Positions 36,150-47,144 of a stretch of DNA of 64,000 bases are shown here, one piece after another. Origin of the DNA: Euryodendron excelsum. Taxonomy: Eukaryota; Streptophyta; Magnoliopsida; Ericales; Pentaphylacaceae. Below the pieces are notes generated by a model. It was not told the DNA's origin. It saw nothing but the letters and a program-made list of their open reading frames with translations, and made no database searches. How positions within the stretch are numbered: the stretch's first letter is position 1; every line of letters begins with the position of its first letter. Position numbers and translations under genes: made by a program. The stretch covers positions 38,788,501 through 38,852,500 of the forward strand of contig CM065387.1 in NCBI GenBank assembly GCA_033060915.1, in the 5' to 3' direction.

Positions 36150-38340
36150 TACTTGGCCACAGGAGCCTTCAATTGAGCAGCAGTCTTGGACTGGGTGTCA
36201 TCCTTCTCTGCCCCCTTATTGTCTTGTGCCATGCTCTTCGATGTTTCTTGAGAGATGGCATCATCTTTGACCACTGGCTCAATTGCGAATAGGTCCAAAT
36301 TGGGATAAGCTTGAGCAACCAGACTCTTGGCTAAGAAGTTGTCCATATAGATCCTGGCAAAAGCTGTTTGGCACTCTGCCTCGTTCATGTACTCCTGCTC
36401 AACCTTCTTCTTGGCCGCCTCTAGCTGAGCAGGGAATGTTGCAATCTGATCAAGGGCAACCTTCAAGGTAGCCTTCTCAGCTACCAATTTTGGGCCTTCT
36501 CCTTCTCGAAGTCAACCATTAGCTTCGCCTGATCGTTCTGAAGGCCTGCACCCTGCTTTCAGCTTCCTTCACCTTCGCCAAGGCTATGTTCAGCTCAGCC
36601 TTAAGTTGGTCAGAAGTCCTCTTCTCCTCCACAAAGGCCTTCTCAAAGTTCACTGACCTGCTGTTGAGGACCATTACTCTGGTAGCAGCCTGAAAAGAAA
36701 ACAACACGATTAGAGAAGGTTAAAGCACCAAGCACAAATAAACACTCCCATACCCTCAGTACGTCTTGGCAAACTTCCTTCCCCAACATCTATGAGGCTA
36801 GGGCCGACAATTTTCTAGTGTTCAAAGAGGAGATGATGCTTGTCAACTTTCTTGTCGCCTCATTGGAGCTCTCAAAAATTGAGGGGGCAAAGACTGGCAC
36901 ATCCCCAAGAGGCCGAACAGCAGCTGGGGGTACCTCAGCAGTGATAGTGGTAGACATTGGTGGAGGTGGAGGTAGAGTCTTCTTCGCAGGAGGAGGAACA
37001 TCGACCAAGAGAGGAGTATCATCTTCAAGGACTATCACCTTCCCCTTACTCCCCTCTGCACGCGCCTGAGCAGGGACTTTATGGCCAAATGCCAACTTGA
37101 ACCACTTGGCCGAAGCAAGAGTGTCGGCCTCTGTGGTCAGCTTGGTCTTTTTCAGAAAACTTCTATTTAGTGCCATCTCCTCCTCCTTGTCCTCATGCGG
37201 TTCAACCCCTTGATCTGCAAAAAGCATAAAGCATTGACGTTAGAACACGAAAGACTACAATTAAATAAAAAAATACAAAGTACTCACTCCTTGCGTGTTC
37301 TGCCCTTAGAGCGTAATATATAGGCTCTGGGCCCAATAGGAACATACCCAAATTTTCAACATTCACCAAGGCACAGGCGTAAGTAACGCCATGTTGGATA
37401 GCTCGGTCCATCCTCTTCTTCAGCTTCTCGCTCAAAGTGAGGGCAGCACGGGCTAAAAGCAACAACCTAAGTCAGTACTCTATAGGCCTAAGAATCTAAC
37501 AACAAAAGAGAAAAACACCAGGGTTGAAGAGCGTACCCTTCCTAGAAGGCCTCCCCTACTCTTGAGGAACTCGAACGAACGTCTCATCCACTGGCTCCCA
37601 AGGATAGCTCTTCCAGCCATTACCATAAATAAAGAAAAACTTGTCTTTCAACTTTTTGTGGGAAGAGGGCAAGTCCTTTACCAAAACGATGCCCTTGTTC
37701 TTAGTAGAGAAGTACCACCACCCCTTTTTAGGCTTCACATCTTGTAGCAGTACAGAAATTCACTAACAGTGAGGTTGTCCTTGCCACCACTGCTTGCCTG
37801 TTACAACACGACGCACGTCACCAAAATCCTCCGAGCGTTAGGCATGAGCTAACCAAGAGATAGCCCCAGAGCACCCACAATCTCCCTAATAGGAGTAGGG
37901 ACAGGGAATTTAAGGCCATTAGCCAGAGTGGCCTCATACACACAGATTTCCCCTGGACGAGTAGAGTAGGCCCACTCCCCCTTCTTCGGAATCATATAGG
38001 GCGGCGAAGGGGGCATCTGGTACTCTTTCCAAATCCTCTTCATCCTCTTCTCCATCATCACAGAGGACACCCCATTCGCTGCAAAGTCGAATTCCCTCAT
38101 TCCCGGCACCACCATCGTCCTGGCTCTAGGAGCCACTCTCACTCCAAAAGCCCCAGAAGGACCCACTGATGAACTATCAAGGGCCTCGGGCCTAACCCTA
38201 ACCAGATCCTAAGAAGGGGTGTTCTCAGAATCTGATGATTGCACCTCTCTCTCGCCCTTGGTTCCTATCAGATATCCTTTCCTCTTAGGCTTGACATCTA
38301 CCCCAGCCAGTTCTCAAACCCACCCAAGTGACTCAAAGAT
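36150..38340 (-). pseudogene. Antisense accessory gene of the Tat element, multi-exon, broken
   Basis: Runs opposite to pol. Reading down from 38340: a basic start (KPKRKGYLIGTKGEREVQSS), a globular part (SGAFGVRVAPRARTMVVPGM ... MKRIWKEYQMPPSPPYMIP), then NARRILVTCVVL, NLTVSEFLYCYK and KKGWWYFSTK, blocks typical of plant retroelement accessory proteins of this kind. A proline-rich linker (VPPPAKKTLPPPPP) and a coiled-coil C-terminus (QLKAELNIALAKVKEAESRV; ATLKVALDQIATFPAQLEAA) end at PVAK. Three short introns fit GT-AG rules: 37453-37536, 37215-37287 and 36690-36753. Stops near 38210, 37846 and 37795 and frameshifts near 37740 and 36500 disable it. The function of such proteins is not established. 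Confidence 0.75.
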
Positions 38341-38730
38341 CGCCCACAAACCCTTCAACACTTGTTCAAAAGCACTAACTCAATTGTGAATTGACACGGC
38401 ACAAAGTAGCGAAGCAAAAAATTTGGAGAGTTGTATGGAAATCTCAAAGTATGGCACATGCAAAGTGAAAGCCAAAGGGTGTAACCACCTAGGCTAAAAG
38501 TCTCCTTTTCGAAATCAACGACCCAAATTGGCTCATTGACCCGTAGATCCAACGGCTGGCAATCCACAGGTCACGTCATATTTTCGAAACCAATAAGCAC
38601 ACCCCACATAGGGCAATGTCAATCAATGCATTTATTCGTCGCCAGCTTTAGTCATAAATGCGCTTACAGCGCCATAAATTCATTCTACCTTTACGAAAAG
38701 ACACTCGCCATTTTAGGAATTCTTTTGACC

Positions 38731-38975
38731 ACGCTTGGGGTACTTAAAGGAATTGGGGACAACTGATGGGGACCGATCAGAACCATCCACAATGGGCTAA
38801 CCAACTGGTAGGGAACGATTAAGAATTTCCCTGAACACGCTTGGGATACTTAGAGGAATTGGGGGCAACTGATGGGAACCGATCAGGACCCTCCACAATG
38901 GGCTGACCGGAGCTTGTATCGAGGACACGGCGCCCAAGGTACATGTCAAGCAAGAAGACAATGGAGATCAACCCT
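38731..38975. repeat. 106-bp tandem duplication at the PPT / LTR start
   Basis: ACGCTTGGG.TACTTA.AGGAATTGGGG.CAACTGATGG.. occurs at 38731 and again at 38837, 106 bp apart, followed by the same GACCGATCAG and CCACAATGGGCT words. The polypurine tract and the first bases of the LTR are therefore present twice. Confidence 0.9.
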
Positions 38976-39602
38976 AAGAGCCCCAGCTAACCCAGCACGA
39001 TCGAGCAGACCATGCCCCAACTAACTCGAGCACGACCGAGCAGACCATGTCCAGCATGATCGAGCAGACCATACCTAACATGACTAAGCAGACCTTACGG
39101 GATGGTGCCAATCATTCCCCCACCTATCGTGTCATCACTGACAACCCAATCATGATAACGTGCTCCCAACTCCAAGACTTTACGTGTAGTAGAAGGTAGT
39201 CATCTCCCCCGCTCTAACACACTCCTAAGGGAACGTCACGTGTGGGGTTGGATAACTACACCCCCCACTATCCTGCCAACAGTCTGGCCCTCCAATGTCA
39301 CGCTGCCACGTGGAGAGACAGCTATCTCCCACTATCTCTACGCATGCAATGCCTCATAAAGCTACCAGAATGCCTACTCATATAAAAGGAAAACTCATAT
39401 TCTCCAATGAGGTATGCAAACATAAACCCTAGCCAAAAATCTATTGGAATATCTCCAGAAAACTAACTTTGGCATTGGAGGGTCATTAGCAAGCACCACA
39501 TTGATGTCCCTCACCCTCTCATCCCTTTCCAGTTAACTGGAGTAGTTCACAGCTGGTGTGGAGACCGACCTTACAAGTTTACTGCATCATCAATCATCAA
39601 TT
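38870..39602 (+). mobile_element. 3' LTR of the Tat element
   Basis: Begins TGATGGGAACCGATCAGG after the AATTGGGGGCAAC tract and ends near CTGCATCATCA, giving TGATG / CATCA inverted ends. A CATATAAAAGG box near 39380 is followed by AACCCTAGCC and CTAACTTTGGCATTGGAGGG, the usual U3-R-U5 order of this lineage. Upstream, GAGCAGACCATG words repeat (39010-39090). The right edge is uncertain by a few bases. Confidence 0.7.
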
Positions 39603-39786
39603 AAAAATGACAAGTTAAAATGAATCAGACTCATTTTGAACTTAGCTTTTTCAAAGGAAACCCAGAGAGGTTAAGGGAGTCATTGCGTCGAAATTGAGGT
39701 TGAAGCAATCTTTTGTCTCTTCAGTCTCTCTTTTGTCCATGCCTTCTCATATAAAATACTTTCCTTGCTTTTCAGGCGAAAGGGAA

Positions 39787-40623
39787 TTTAATTATTTAAT
39801 TTAGATGAGATTATAGGGATGCATATTTTTTTGGGGAGATTCTTTTTGTAATAAATTGAAGATTGATTTTAGGATTGAGAGATTTTAGGAATTAGATTAT
39901 CTAACTAATAAGTCAAGTGTAATGACTATTAAAAAATAAAAATAAAAAACAAAGGGGTTTCCCCTTTTTCTTTTTTGTTTCTATAGATCGGCCTTTATTG
40001 TTTTAGTTAATTTTTGTGTTTTCTTGGCAATATTTAACTGCTTTAATTATTTCTTATGATTAATTTTTGTTTAATTATTATTTGATTTATTTATTTTTTC
40101 TTTATAAGAGAAGGAGAGAGAGGTCTAATTGGTTGTAAGAGTTAGGTGTGCCACGTGGTATCATTTAATTATTTAATTTAGATGAGATCTTAGGGATGAA
40201 TATTTTTTGGGGAGATTTTTTTTTAATCAATTGAAGACTAATTTTAGGGTAGAGAGATTTTAGGAATTAGATTATCTAACTAATAAGTCAAGTGTAATGA
40301 CTATAAACAATAAAAAATAAAACAAAGGGGTTTCCTTTTTCTTTTTCTTTTTTTTGTTTCTATAGATCAGCCTTTTTTGTTTTAGTTAATTTTTGTGTTT
40401 CCTTGTCTATGTTTAACTCCTTTAATTATTTCTTGTGATTAATTTTTTGTTTAATTATTATTTGATTTAATTTTTATTTTCCTTTATAAGAGAAGGAGAA
40501 AGGGGCCTAATTGGTTATAAGAGTTAGGTGTGCCACGTGGGATTGTAGTTTATTAGGATTATAGAAAAATAGGGATTGAATTTTGAAGGGCTTAGAGCCC
40601 CTCACTATATTTATATATATATA
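39787..40623 (-). mobile_element. Truncated Helitron-like unit with two 377-bp tandem repeats
   Basis: The right edge (40590-40623) resembles the 5' end of the next Helitron (shared GAGG.GCT..GAG.CC..C.AAA.TCAATC on the minus strand, and TATATA at the tip). Within it, TTTAATTATTTAATTTAGATGAG recurs at 39787 and 40164, and TTAGGAATTAGATTATCTA and GAGTTAGGTGTGCCACGTGG also recur, with a 377-bp step. The 3' hairpin end is not seen on the left, where the Tat LTR ends about 185 bp away. Confidence 0.6.
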
Positions 40624-43565
40624 CTAGCGTTGTGCCCGTGCTATGCACGGGATTAGTAAGATTTCTAATCATGGAGTTAATTCAAAGAATGATCTTATTA
40701 TTAGATTTATGAAGGCATTACGCTTTTTTTTTTCCTTATAATGAAATAGTTTGGTCGTCATTTTGAGTCTAGAGAAATGGACTTTCGGTTGCGTCCCATT
40801 TCTCTAGTAACTAGTAACACCCTTTTGCTATTTGTCTTTCTTAAAACTCTCTTGTACTACTTCGTGATGAAATAAAATTCTTTATTTGACCAAAATAATA
40901 ATGATAAATTAAGACAATTATTAACAAAAAAATAGTATATGAAAAGTTTAAGGTTTTCAGAGACATTGGAATAGAGCAAAATAACAGACAAAAAAATGCA
41001 AAAAAGTTAGGAATTGATTTTAGAAAATCTTTCGTATATCAAATAAGTTGTGGAAAAAGGAAGTTAAATAAGTGGAGGGTTTTATATATAGCAAATAATG
41101 TGTAAATATTGGGGAACAATTTTTGAAAGTCAAATAACTCAAAGAAATTTTAAAATATCATAAAGATAGTTTGGCCAACGGGGAGTACTTTGAAGAAGTT
41201 TATCAATTATGGAATTTTCATTATGGGAAGTGTCAACTTGTTTGTATTTTTGACATATAAACATTTGTTTTATGATTATGGACTTTTCATTTGGAAATTT
41301 TTGGATATTGGTATTTTGGGATGGGAGAATTTGTCCATTTCTTATTTAATTATTTTATTAGAAGTTGAAAATTCTTAAAAAGTCACTCGAGAGATTTTAG
41401 GAATCACATTATCTTAATGATTAGTAATAGAATACAGGATTTAGAAATAAAGATTAATAAAAATGGGATTACCTTTAAGAATTATAGAGTCATTAAATGA
41501 AACCTTGGAATTATTGCTACGGTGAAAGTTTTAACATGTGCTGGTATAAAAATATGTTTACATTCATGATTTTAGGTGTTTAGTTTGTACGAATTTATTT
41601 ATTTATCTATTTTTCTCATTATTCCTTCTATGTTCTATCAATGAACTTACAAAGCTCAACATCTTGTGACTACAATTTTGAAAAGCTAGAAAATTCCATC
41701 ACATTTCCAAAAGCAAGATTTCAGATCGGTAATTTTGAATCAAACATATTGGAATAACATTTACCTCCAAATATATCGAACGCAAAAGGAAAAACAAAAA
41801 AAAAACTTGAAAAATATTGCACGGTCAAATGTATCAATAAATAACTTAATTTGTATTGCACGTAACTTAATAGATATGAATAGATATGCTAGGTCATGGA
41901 CCCTTAACAGTTGGTTCTTTTATTAGTTTAATTCACATCAATTTAGACATTTTAAGATCAAAACCGCATTGATAAATGGAATACAAATTTACCATGAAAG
42001 ACTATCATGTGAAGGTAGACCTCTAAAACTTAATTGATCATTATAGGACATGTCTTCAAATCATGTTCACAATTGAATAATGTATACAATTCATATTTCA
42101 TATTGTAGCCTTTGGCATAGAATTTGCAACTCTTGAGGTGAGAAATATTTAAAGTGGATAATCATGAACGACTATCATAACTTACAGGATAATGTAATAG
42201 CAAGCTTTGTGGGAGTGAATTACGTTGCAACTTCTCATATCCAACTAAGATCAACAAAATTAGGTGAAAGCAAAAAATGGACATACTTCTATCAAAAAGA
42301 TCAAAAAACTTGGAAGTCACCTTCCTACCTTGTACAAAATTTTCCTTCTAGTACTACATGTTGAAATTTTATGAAACCAACACACAACAACTTTCCTTCG
42401 GTGACAACATGTACTGATTCTTGAAAGTATCCTTGAATCAACGGCTTTGGCCTCCTCCTGCATAATTAGGTTTGTGCAAAGTCCTCCATTTAGATGAGTT
42501 TTAATGATCATGCGATGTGTTCACGACTATGACAGGATTCAAAAAATAGATAAAAAAAGTATTATAACAAAAAGAAAGTCATATACTATTCAAAAAACAA
42601 AAGTTAGAAAAACTAAAAAGTCATAGGTCTCACCTTGCTATGAATCTGAAAGGTAACAGTGAAAGAAAAATAAATATAAAACACACAAATTTATGATATC
42701 TAGAATAAAATGAAAAACAAATAATGGTGAAATACCTCAAATTATAAAAACCTTACTTCGATATTAGTCTTATAAAATAGTAAATTAAAAAAAAAAAAAA
42801 AGAACAAACCAAAGCTCACCCAAAAAATAATTGTAATCGACGGTGAAGATAGGGAAGCTAATACCTTCTAGGAGGAGGCGGTGGTGGCAAGGGGCCAACA
42901 ATTGAACAAAGCTTCTAAAGCTTGTAGGTTACGAGAACTTTTAGGGTCTTAATTTTAAATAAAAATTGATGGGAAGAGATTTTAGGAATATGAAGTCTTT
43001 TTAATCATGGGAGAGATTTTAGCTGAGGATGATTTTTTTTATTTATATTAGGAGTGAATTTTGATAGGACGTGAATTCCTAATCAATCAATGATTGTTAG
43101 GAATTAGTGAGACATTTTAGGAAATGATTTGTTAGAGTATTAGAGAGCTCTTAGGAATATTAATTAAAGAGAGATTTTGGGTATTGAGAGATATTTTAGG
43201 TATGATATTATTTAATGGAATAATAGGAGATTTTTGAATTTTTAGAGGTTTGAAATGAGTAGATATGCCATGTGGCAACCAATAATTTTGCTAACAATTA
43301 AGTTCGTTCATTTAATTATTTTTTTACGTCTTTCCTTGTTTGAATTTCATCCCTTTAATTTATTTTCTTTGAATAATATTTTGTTTAATTATTTTTTGAA
43401 ATATTTATTTTCCTATATAGGAGGGAGAGATGAGCCTAATGGGTTGAAAGAGCTTGGTGTGCCATTTGGCATCACTATTAATTAGGATATTTAGAAAACT
43501 AAAGATTGAGTTTTGGAGGCCTGAGAGGCTCCCACTTACATTTGTATATAGTATAGTATAAAAGA
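40624..43565 (-). mobile_element. Helitron (non-autonomous), about 2.9 kb
   Basis: On the minus strand it starts TCTTTTATACTATACTATA (at 43565) and ends CCCGTGCATAGCACGGGC + ACAACG + CTAG (at 40624), lying between A and T. The 3' end has a perfect 7-bp stem (CCCGTGC/GCACGGG, loop ATA) eight bases before CTAG, the textbook Helitron terminator. No Rep/helicase protein is encoded in frames I can read, so it is non-autonomous. Its 5' part carries the repeated GCCA..TGGCA and ATTTTAGGAAT words also found in the unit on its left. Confidence 0.75.
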
Positions 43566-43577
43566 TATATATATACA

Positions 43578-44676
43578 CTAGCAGTGAATCCGTGCTACGC
43601 ATGAGACATAGAAAATAAATTTCAAAAATAATTTTTTTTATAAAAATAAAGAATTAATTTTATATCCTTAAACTTTACAAAATCAAAATGAGTTCTATTA
43701 AATAGTAAATTACAATTATCACTTAAAGCTAAAAATTTATCGACAAATGATTTAAACTATAAGTTAGAGATATGTGACTTATTATTAATGGTCTAATACA
43801 CTTAGATTTGACTAAACTAAAAGGACTAAACATCTAACTCAATATTAATTCTATTTTATCTAAAAAGTTAAATAATTCATCCTTTAAATAAATAACAACA
43901 AAGACAATAATAATTAAGCTTCATACGGGTTTATTAGGATTGTTGGTGATGTGGATGACTATTTGTAGATAATTGATAATAGATGTAAAATTGGAGAGAG
44001 AAACTTTAGGGTTGTTTTTATTCTTGATGACTTCTTTTGAATTTTGAAATCAACCAAAATTGGAAGCCTCGTAGTTAAACATATGAAATCTAAGTATATA
44101 CGGTATTAAGATTAAAGAATTAAATTTTAGGGATTATTTTTATTTCCTTTTAAAAAAATATTTTAATGATTGTTGACCAATCATAATTTGAAGCCATAAA
44201 ATTAAAAATTTGAAATAGAGACATTTATGACAGCTTAATACGCATGTAATATCAGTTGAACATTTCAACCTTAGTTGACTCTTGACCAATTGTAATAATG
44301 TATACTTTAAATTTATTATATTTGTCATTCTAAAAAGAAAAATTAAAAGGATTTGACTAGAAAATTTCAAAATTTTAAATTTAAGGAAAAACTTTCCAAA
44401 TTTGAAAGAGGGAAATTTAAGGAAATTTAGAATATAAAATCTAATATATTTGAATTGTAGTTAAAAATTTCCAAAATAATGTAATAATTACCCAAGTTTC
44501 AGTAAAGTTTTACTACCCATTGATAGAAAATAGAAGTTTTAATGTTTGTGCTTAGACCAATACTATTATGACACATGTAATGTCAGTTATTTAAAAATTC
44601 AAAAAACTAAGAATATTGAATTAAAGTTTTCAACATCAAAGACCCAGCAACATATTGCTATAATATATAGTATAGA
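43578..44676 (-). mobile_element. Helitron (non-autonomous), 1.1 kb
   Basis: On the minus strand it starts TCTATACTATATATTATAGC (at 44676) and ends GTAGCACGGATTCACTGCTAG (at 43578), with A before and T after. The 3' hairpin has decayed (ATGCGTAGCAC in place of a full stem). It lies 12 bp from the next Helitron in the same orientation. The interior near 43630-43750 is related to the sequence at 17680-17800, so the family is present elsewhere in the window. Confidence 0.7.
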
Positions 44677-45900
44677 TTGTTAAACTAGCCCACATAACAT
44701 GGTCATTTAGACTCATGAGTGATTTTGAATATTGTTTAATAAAGTAATTTTTATTTTTTTTACCCACTTTTTGTTTAGGACTTACACAATTGCTCCTTAT
44801 TTAAAAAAAAAAAAAAAAAAGAACACATACACACACACAAAATAATGTCATGTAATCGAACATCTTGTTTATCAAACTCCTTTTCCCTCCAAACTTAGCT
44901 TTGTAGTAACATGTATCAAACTCTAAAAAAATAATATAGGATTAGTTTCACTTTGACCGCTTGTGCTTGGCTCGAAAAATGAATACACCTTCTCAATTTC
45001 AAAACCCAACAGTTACACTCCTTGTAGTTTAGAATACTCGCCACAAACGCATTTGAGCTCAAATTTGAGAACTTAAAATCATTCTAATACCCTTTTAAAT
45101 TCATTCTTGTTTTTTATTCTCTGATTCTCTCGTCTCTCTCTCTTCACTCGTCACCCATCGTCATTGCCATGGCTGCTCACATGTCACATAGACACAAATC
45201 TACTTTCTTTCCTATCACACTATACGAAGAGATTGGAAGGTGTTCTTCATGCTCGACACTAAAGTGACATGTTTCGGTACTATTGTTTGGCCCTTGGAAG
45301 ACTGTGTTCGATTCGGCCGGTTGGGAGCAACCAATGGTCCTATTTATTTGTACGAAATTGTATTCTCTCATGCATGAATTCCAGGTAAACTGGCAAACAG
45401 AAGCTTGATTACTTATATTGTGCTCAAACTTGAGCTACTGTCATTCTCAACCTGATGTTTTTCAGGTGGATCCCATCATCAGATGTTGGTCCCACCTGAT
45501 GTGTGCCACATCAGGTGGTGCCTGGCATTCCACGGTGACCCCATAATATTTGTTTTGAGGGCTGTGGATGTGGGATAGTCTCGTGAAGGCCGAGGGTGGG
45601 GGATGCGGAGCGATGGGGGTGGCAAGTTTCGTCCGGTGCATCATCTTCTTTGTTACCATCAAAATTGCATCATTCCTGTGTTCTCTGTCGATTTCCCTTC
45701 TTCGTATTCGCACCATTCCCGTGCATCGTCTTCTTCATTAGGTGTTGGTTTTTAACAACTAAGTTTTTCGATCTTGATGTGACTGATAGCCAGTGTTTTT
45801 GACTTGTTAATTGGCATATGCATACTTCATAGTCTATCTATTCCATTGCGTGTTGATTCGCTCTTAAATGTGCAATTGACTTGAGCTTCTCGTAAGGTTT
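44677..45900. other. Non-coding or unassigned; contains a perfect hairpin
   Basis: Contains an A18 run near 44803 and GC-richer text at 45130-45760 with short open frames on both strands but no recognisable protein. See the separate hairpin entry. Confidence 0.4.
45492..45518. other. Perfect 12-bp inverted repeat with 3-base loop
   Basis: CCACCTGATGTG-TGC-CACATCAGGTGG. Related single arms (CCTGATG, CAGGTGG) occur about 30-45 bp upstream, so it is a local dyad cluster. It is too short for a usual plant microRNA precursor. Confidence 0.85.
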
Positions 45901-45907
45901 ACAGGTG

Positions 45908-47139
45908 TCAATCGAAGTAAAATCCAGTAAGCACCGATATTGTTCTCCCAAAGGATCACACCCAATATAGGCAACACATGTAGGCAAAACAACCAACCAA
46001 TTGGGCTAAATTAGTGAATTACTTAACGAATTGAAACTAACTAAAAATAGGACCGAAAATGCTTGTATGGTGAGAGGTTGAAGATTACTACACTAAGCTA
46101 ATTATACTTGAAATTGAAGGCAATTATACTAAATTTTAAAACAATTAATAGAAGTCTTGGACACAATTGATCAAATTTACCAATTCTCTACAAGTGTCCC
46201 AATGGAGGGTTTTATAACTCAAATTAAGGATTCACTCCGTGGAACCTTAATTCGGAAGACTTAGACTATATAAGCGGGGATTCATGCTCAATTGGTTGTA
46301 ATTGATGATTAATTGCTAAGATTCTTAGATGCAAATCTTAATTTGTGCAATACCTATACCAATTATGTAATTGTGCATAAAAATTACTAAAAGTGATTAT
46401 GCATCCAAGTTTTCTAAGGAATTACAACACAATTGATATGAATTTGAATGAGTTCATAAGATATAGCATTGATGCATATATACCTCCATTGAAGACCTTG
46501 AAGATCTTTGGTAGATCTTCACAATTGCATCCAAAGGGGAGTCTAGCTACTTGATTCCATAGAAGAAAGTATGAAGAATTGATAATTGCTCATTAATTGA
46601 TGGAAAAAATAGTGTTTGCTTACAAAGAAAAGCTAAGAAAATACAAGAAAATATGTAACAAACCCTCTTTCTCTCTCTACGGTACATCCTAACAAAAAAA
46701 TCTATCCTCTAGATCAAGTTAGTTCCAAAATTCGCATCATTTCTTGAAGATATAGCTTCCAAACTCGCACAGGCTTTTACGGTACCGTACGTACGGTACT
46801 GTTCATCGTATGTACAGTGGACATACCGTACGTACGGTAAGGCTTACGCTAAATGACACTTTCTGAAGTTTTGGGCTTCTGCAGCAGGCGTACATACGGT
46901 GAGAACTACCATACGTACGGTTAGGCAACCGTACGTACGGTGTCTTCTACTGTATGTACGGTCAGTTTGCACTTTGGCCATTTTTGCTCCAATTTTTGCC
47001 ATTTTTTACTCAAAACCTGCAAATTACCCACAAACAATTATTAAAACAATTATTATGTTAAGATGAAGTATATATACACCCTAAGTGGACTAATAATAGC
47101 CATTTAGAAACTTTAGATTACACTTTTTAGAGTGTAATC
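45908..47139 (+). mobile_element. Unclassified element 'X', copy 2 (diverged)
   Basis: Shares with 33445-35176, in the same order: GTTCTCCCAAAGGA near the left end, AGGACCGAAAATG, TTTATAACTCAAAT, TTCGGAAGACTTA, GTTTTCTAAGGAATT, TACCTCCATTGAA, GCTTACAAAGAAAAG..AAGAAAATACAAG, a dyad cluster, CCCACAAACAATTA, and a final hairpin (GATTACACT TTTTAG AGTGTAATC). Possible target duplications are ACAGGTG (45901-45907) and ACATGTG (47140-47146), six of seven identical. It encodes no protein. A truncated copia element begins right after it. Confidence 0.65.
46782..46962. repeat. ACCGTACGTACGGT palindrome cluster
   Basis: An 18-bp perfect palindrome (GTACCGTACGTACGGTAC, 46782-46799) is followed by ACCGTACGTACGGT at about 46825 and 46928 and one-to-two-base variants at about 46889, 46908 and 46949. 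The text between reads CTGTTCATCG, also found as CTGTTC in the copy-1 cluster. Confidence 0.95.
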
Positions 47140-47144
47140 ACATG

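Larger units (their letters stand above)
31105..39602 (+). mobile_element. 5'-truncated Ty3/gypsy Tat-lineage retrotransposon
   Basis: Order on the plus strand: RNase H tail and integrase (31.1-32.6 kb), a long 3' untranslated region with a 118-bp tandem array (32.8-35.8 kb, split by a 1732-bp insertion), an accessory gene on the opposite strand (36.15-38.34 kb), a purine-rich AATTGGGGGCAAC tract and a 3' LTR (38.87-39.6 kb). Tat-lineage elements are known for an extra open frame between pol and the 3' LTR, in some members antisense, and for tandem repeats in this region. Everything upstream of the RNase H tail (gag, protease, reverse transcriptase and the 5' LTR) is missing; the break is near 31100. 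Confidence 0.85.

Noticed and set aside
36818..37069. Plus-strand open frame opposite the Tat antisense gene
   Set aside because: Gly-rich shadow of the proline-rich linker on the other strand.
45462..45716. Minus-strand 84-codon open frame
   Set aside because: No recognisable motif and it overlaps the hairpin region; plus-strand frames are equally long.
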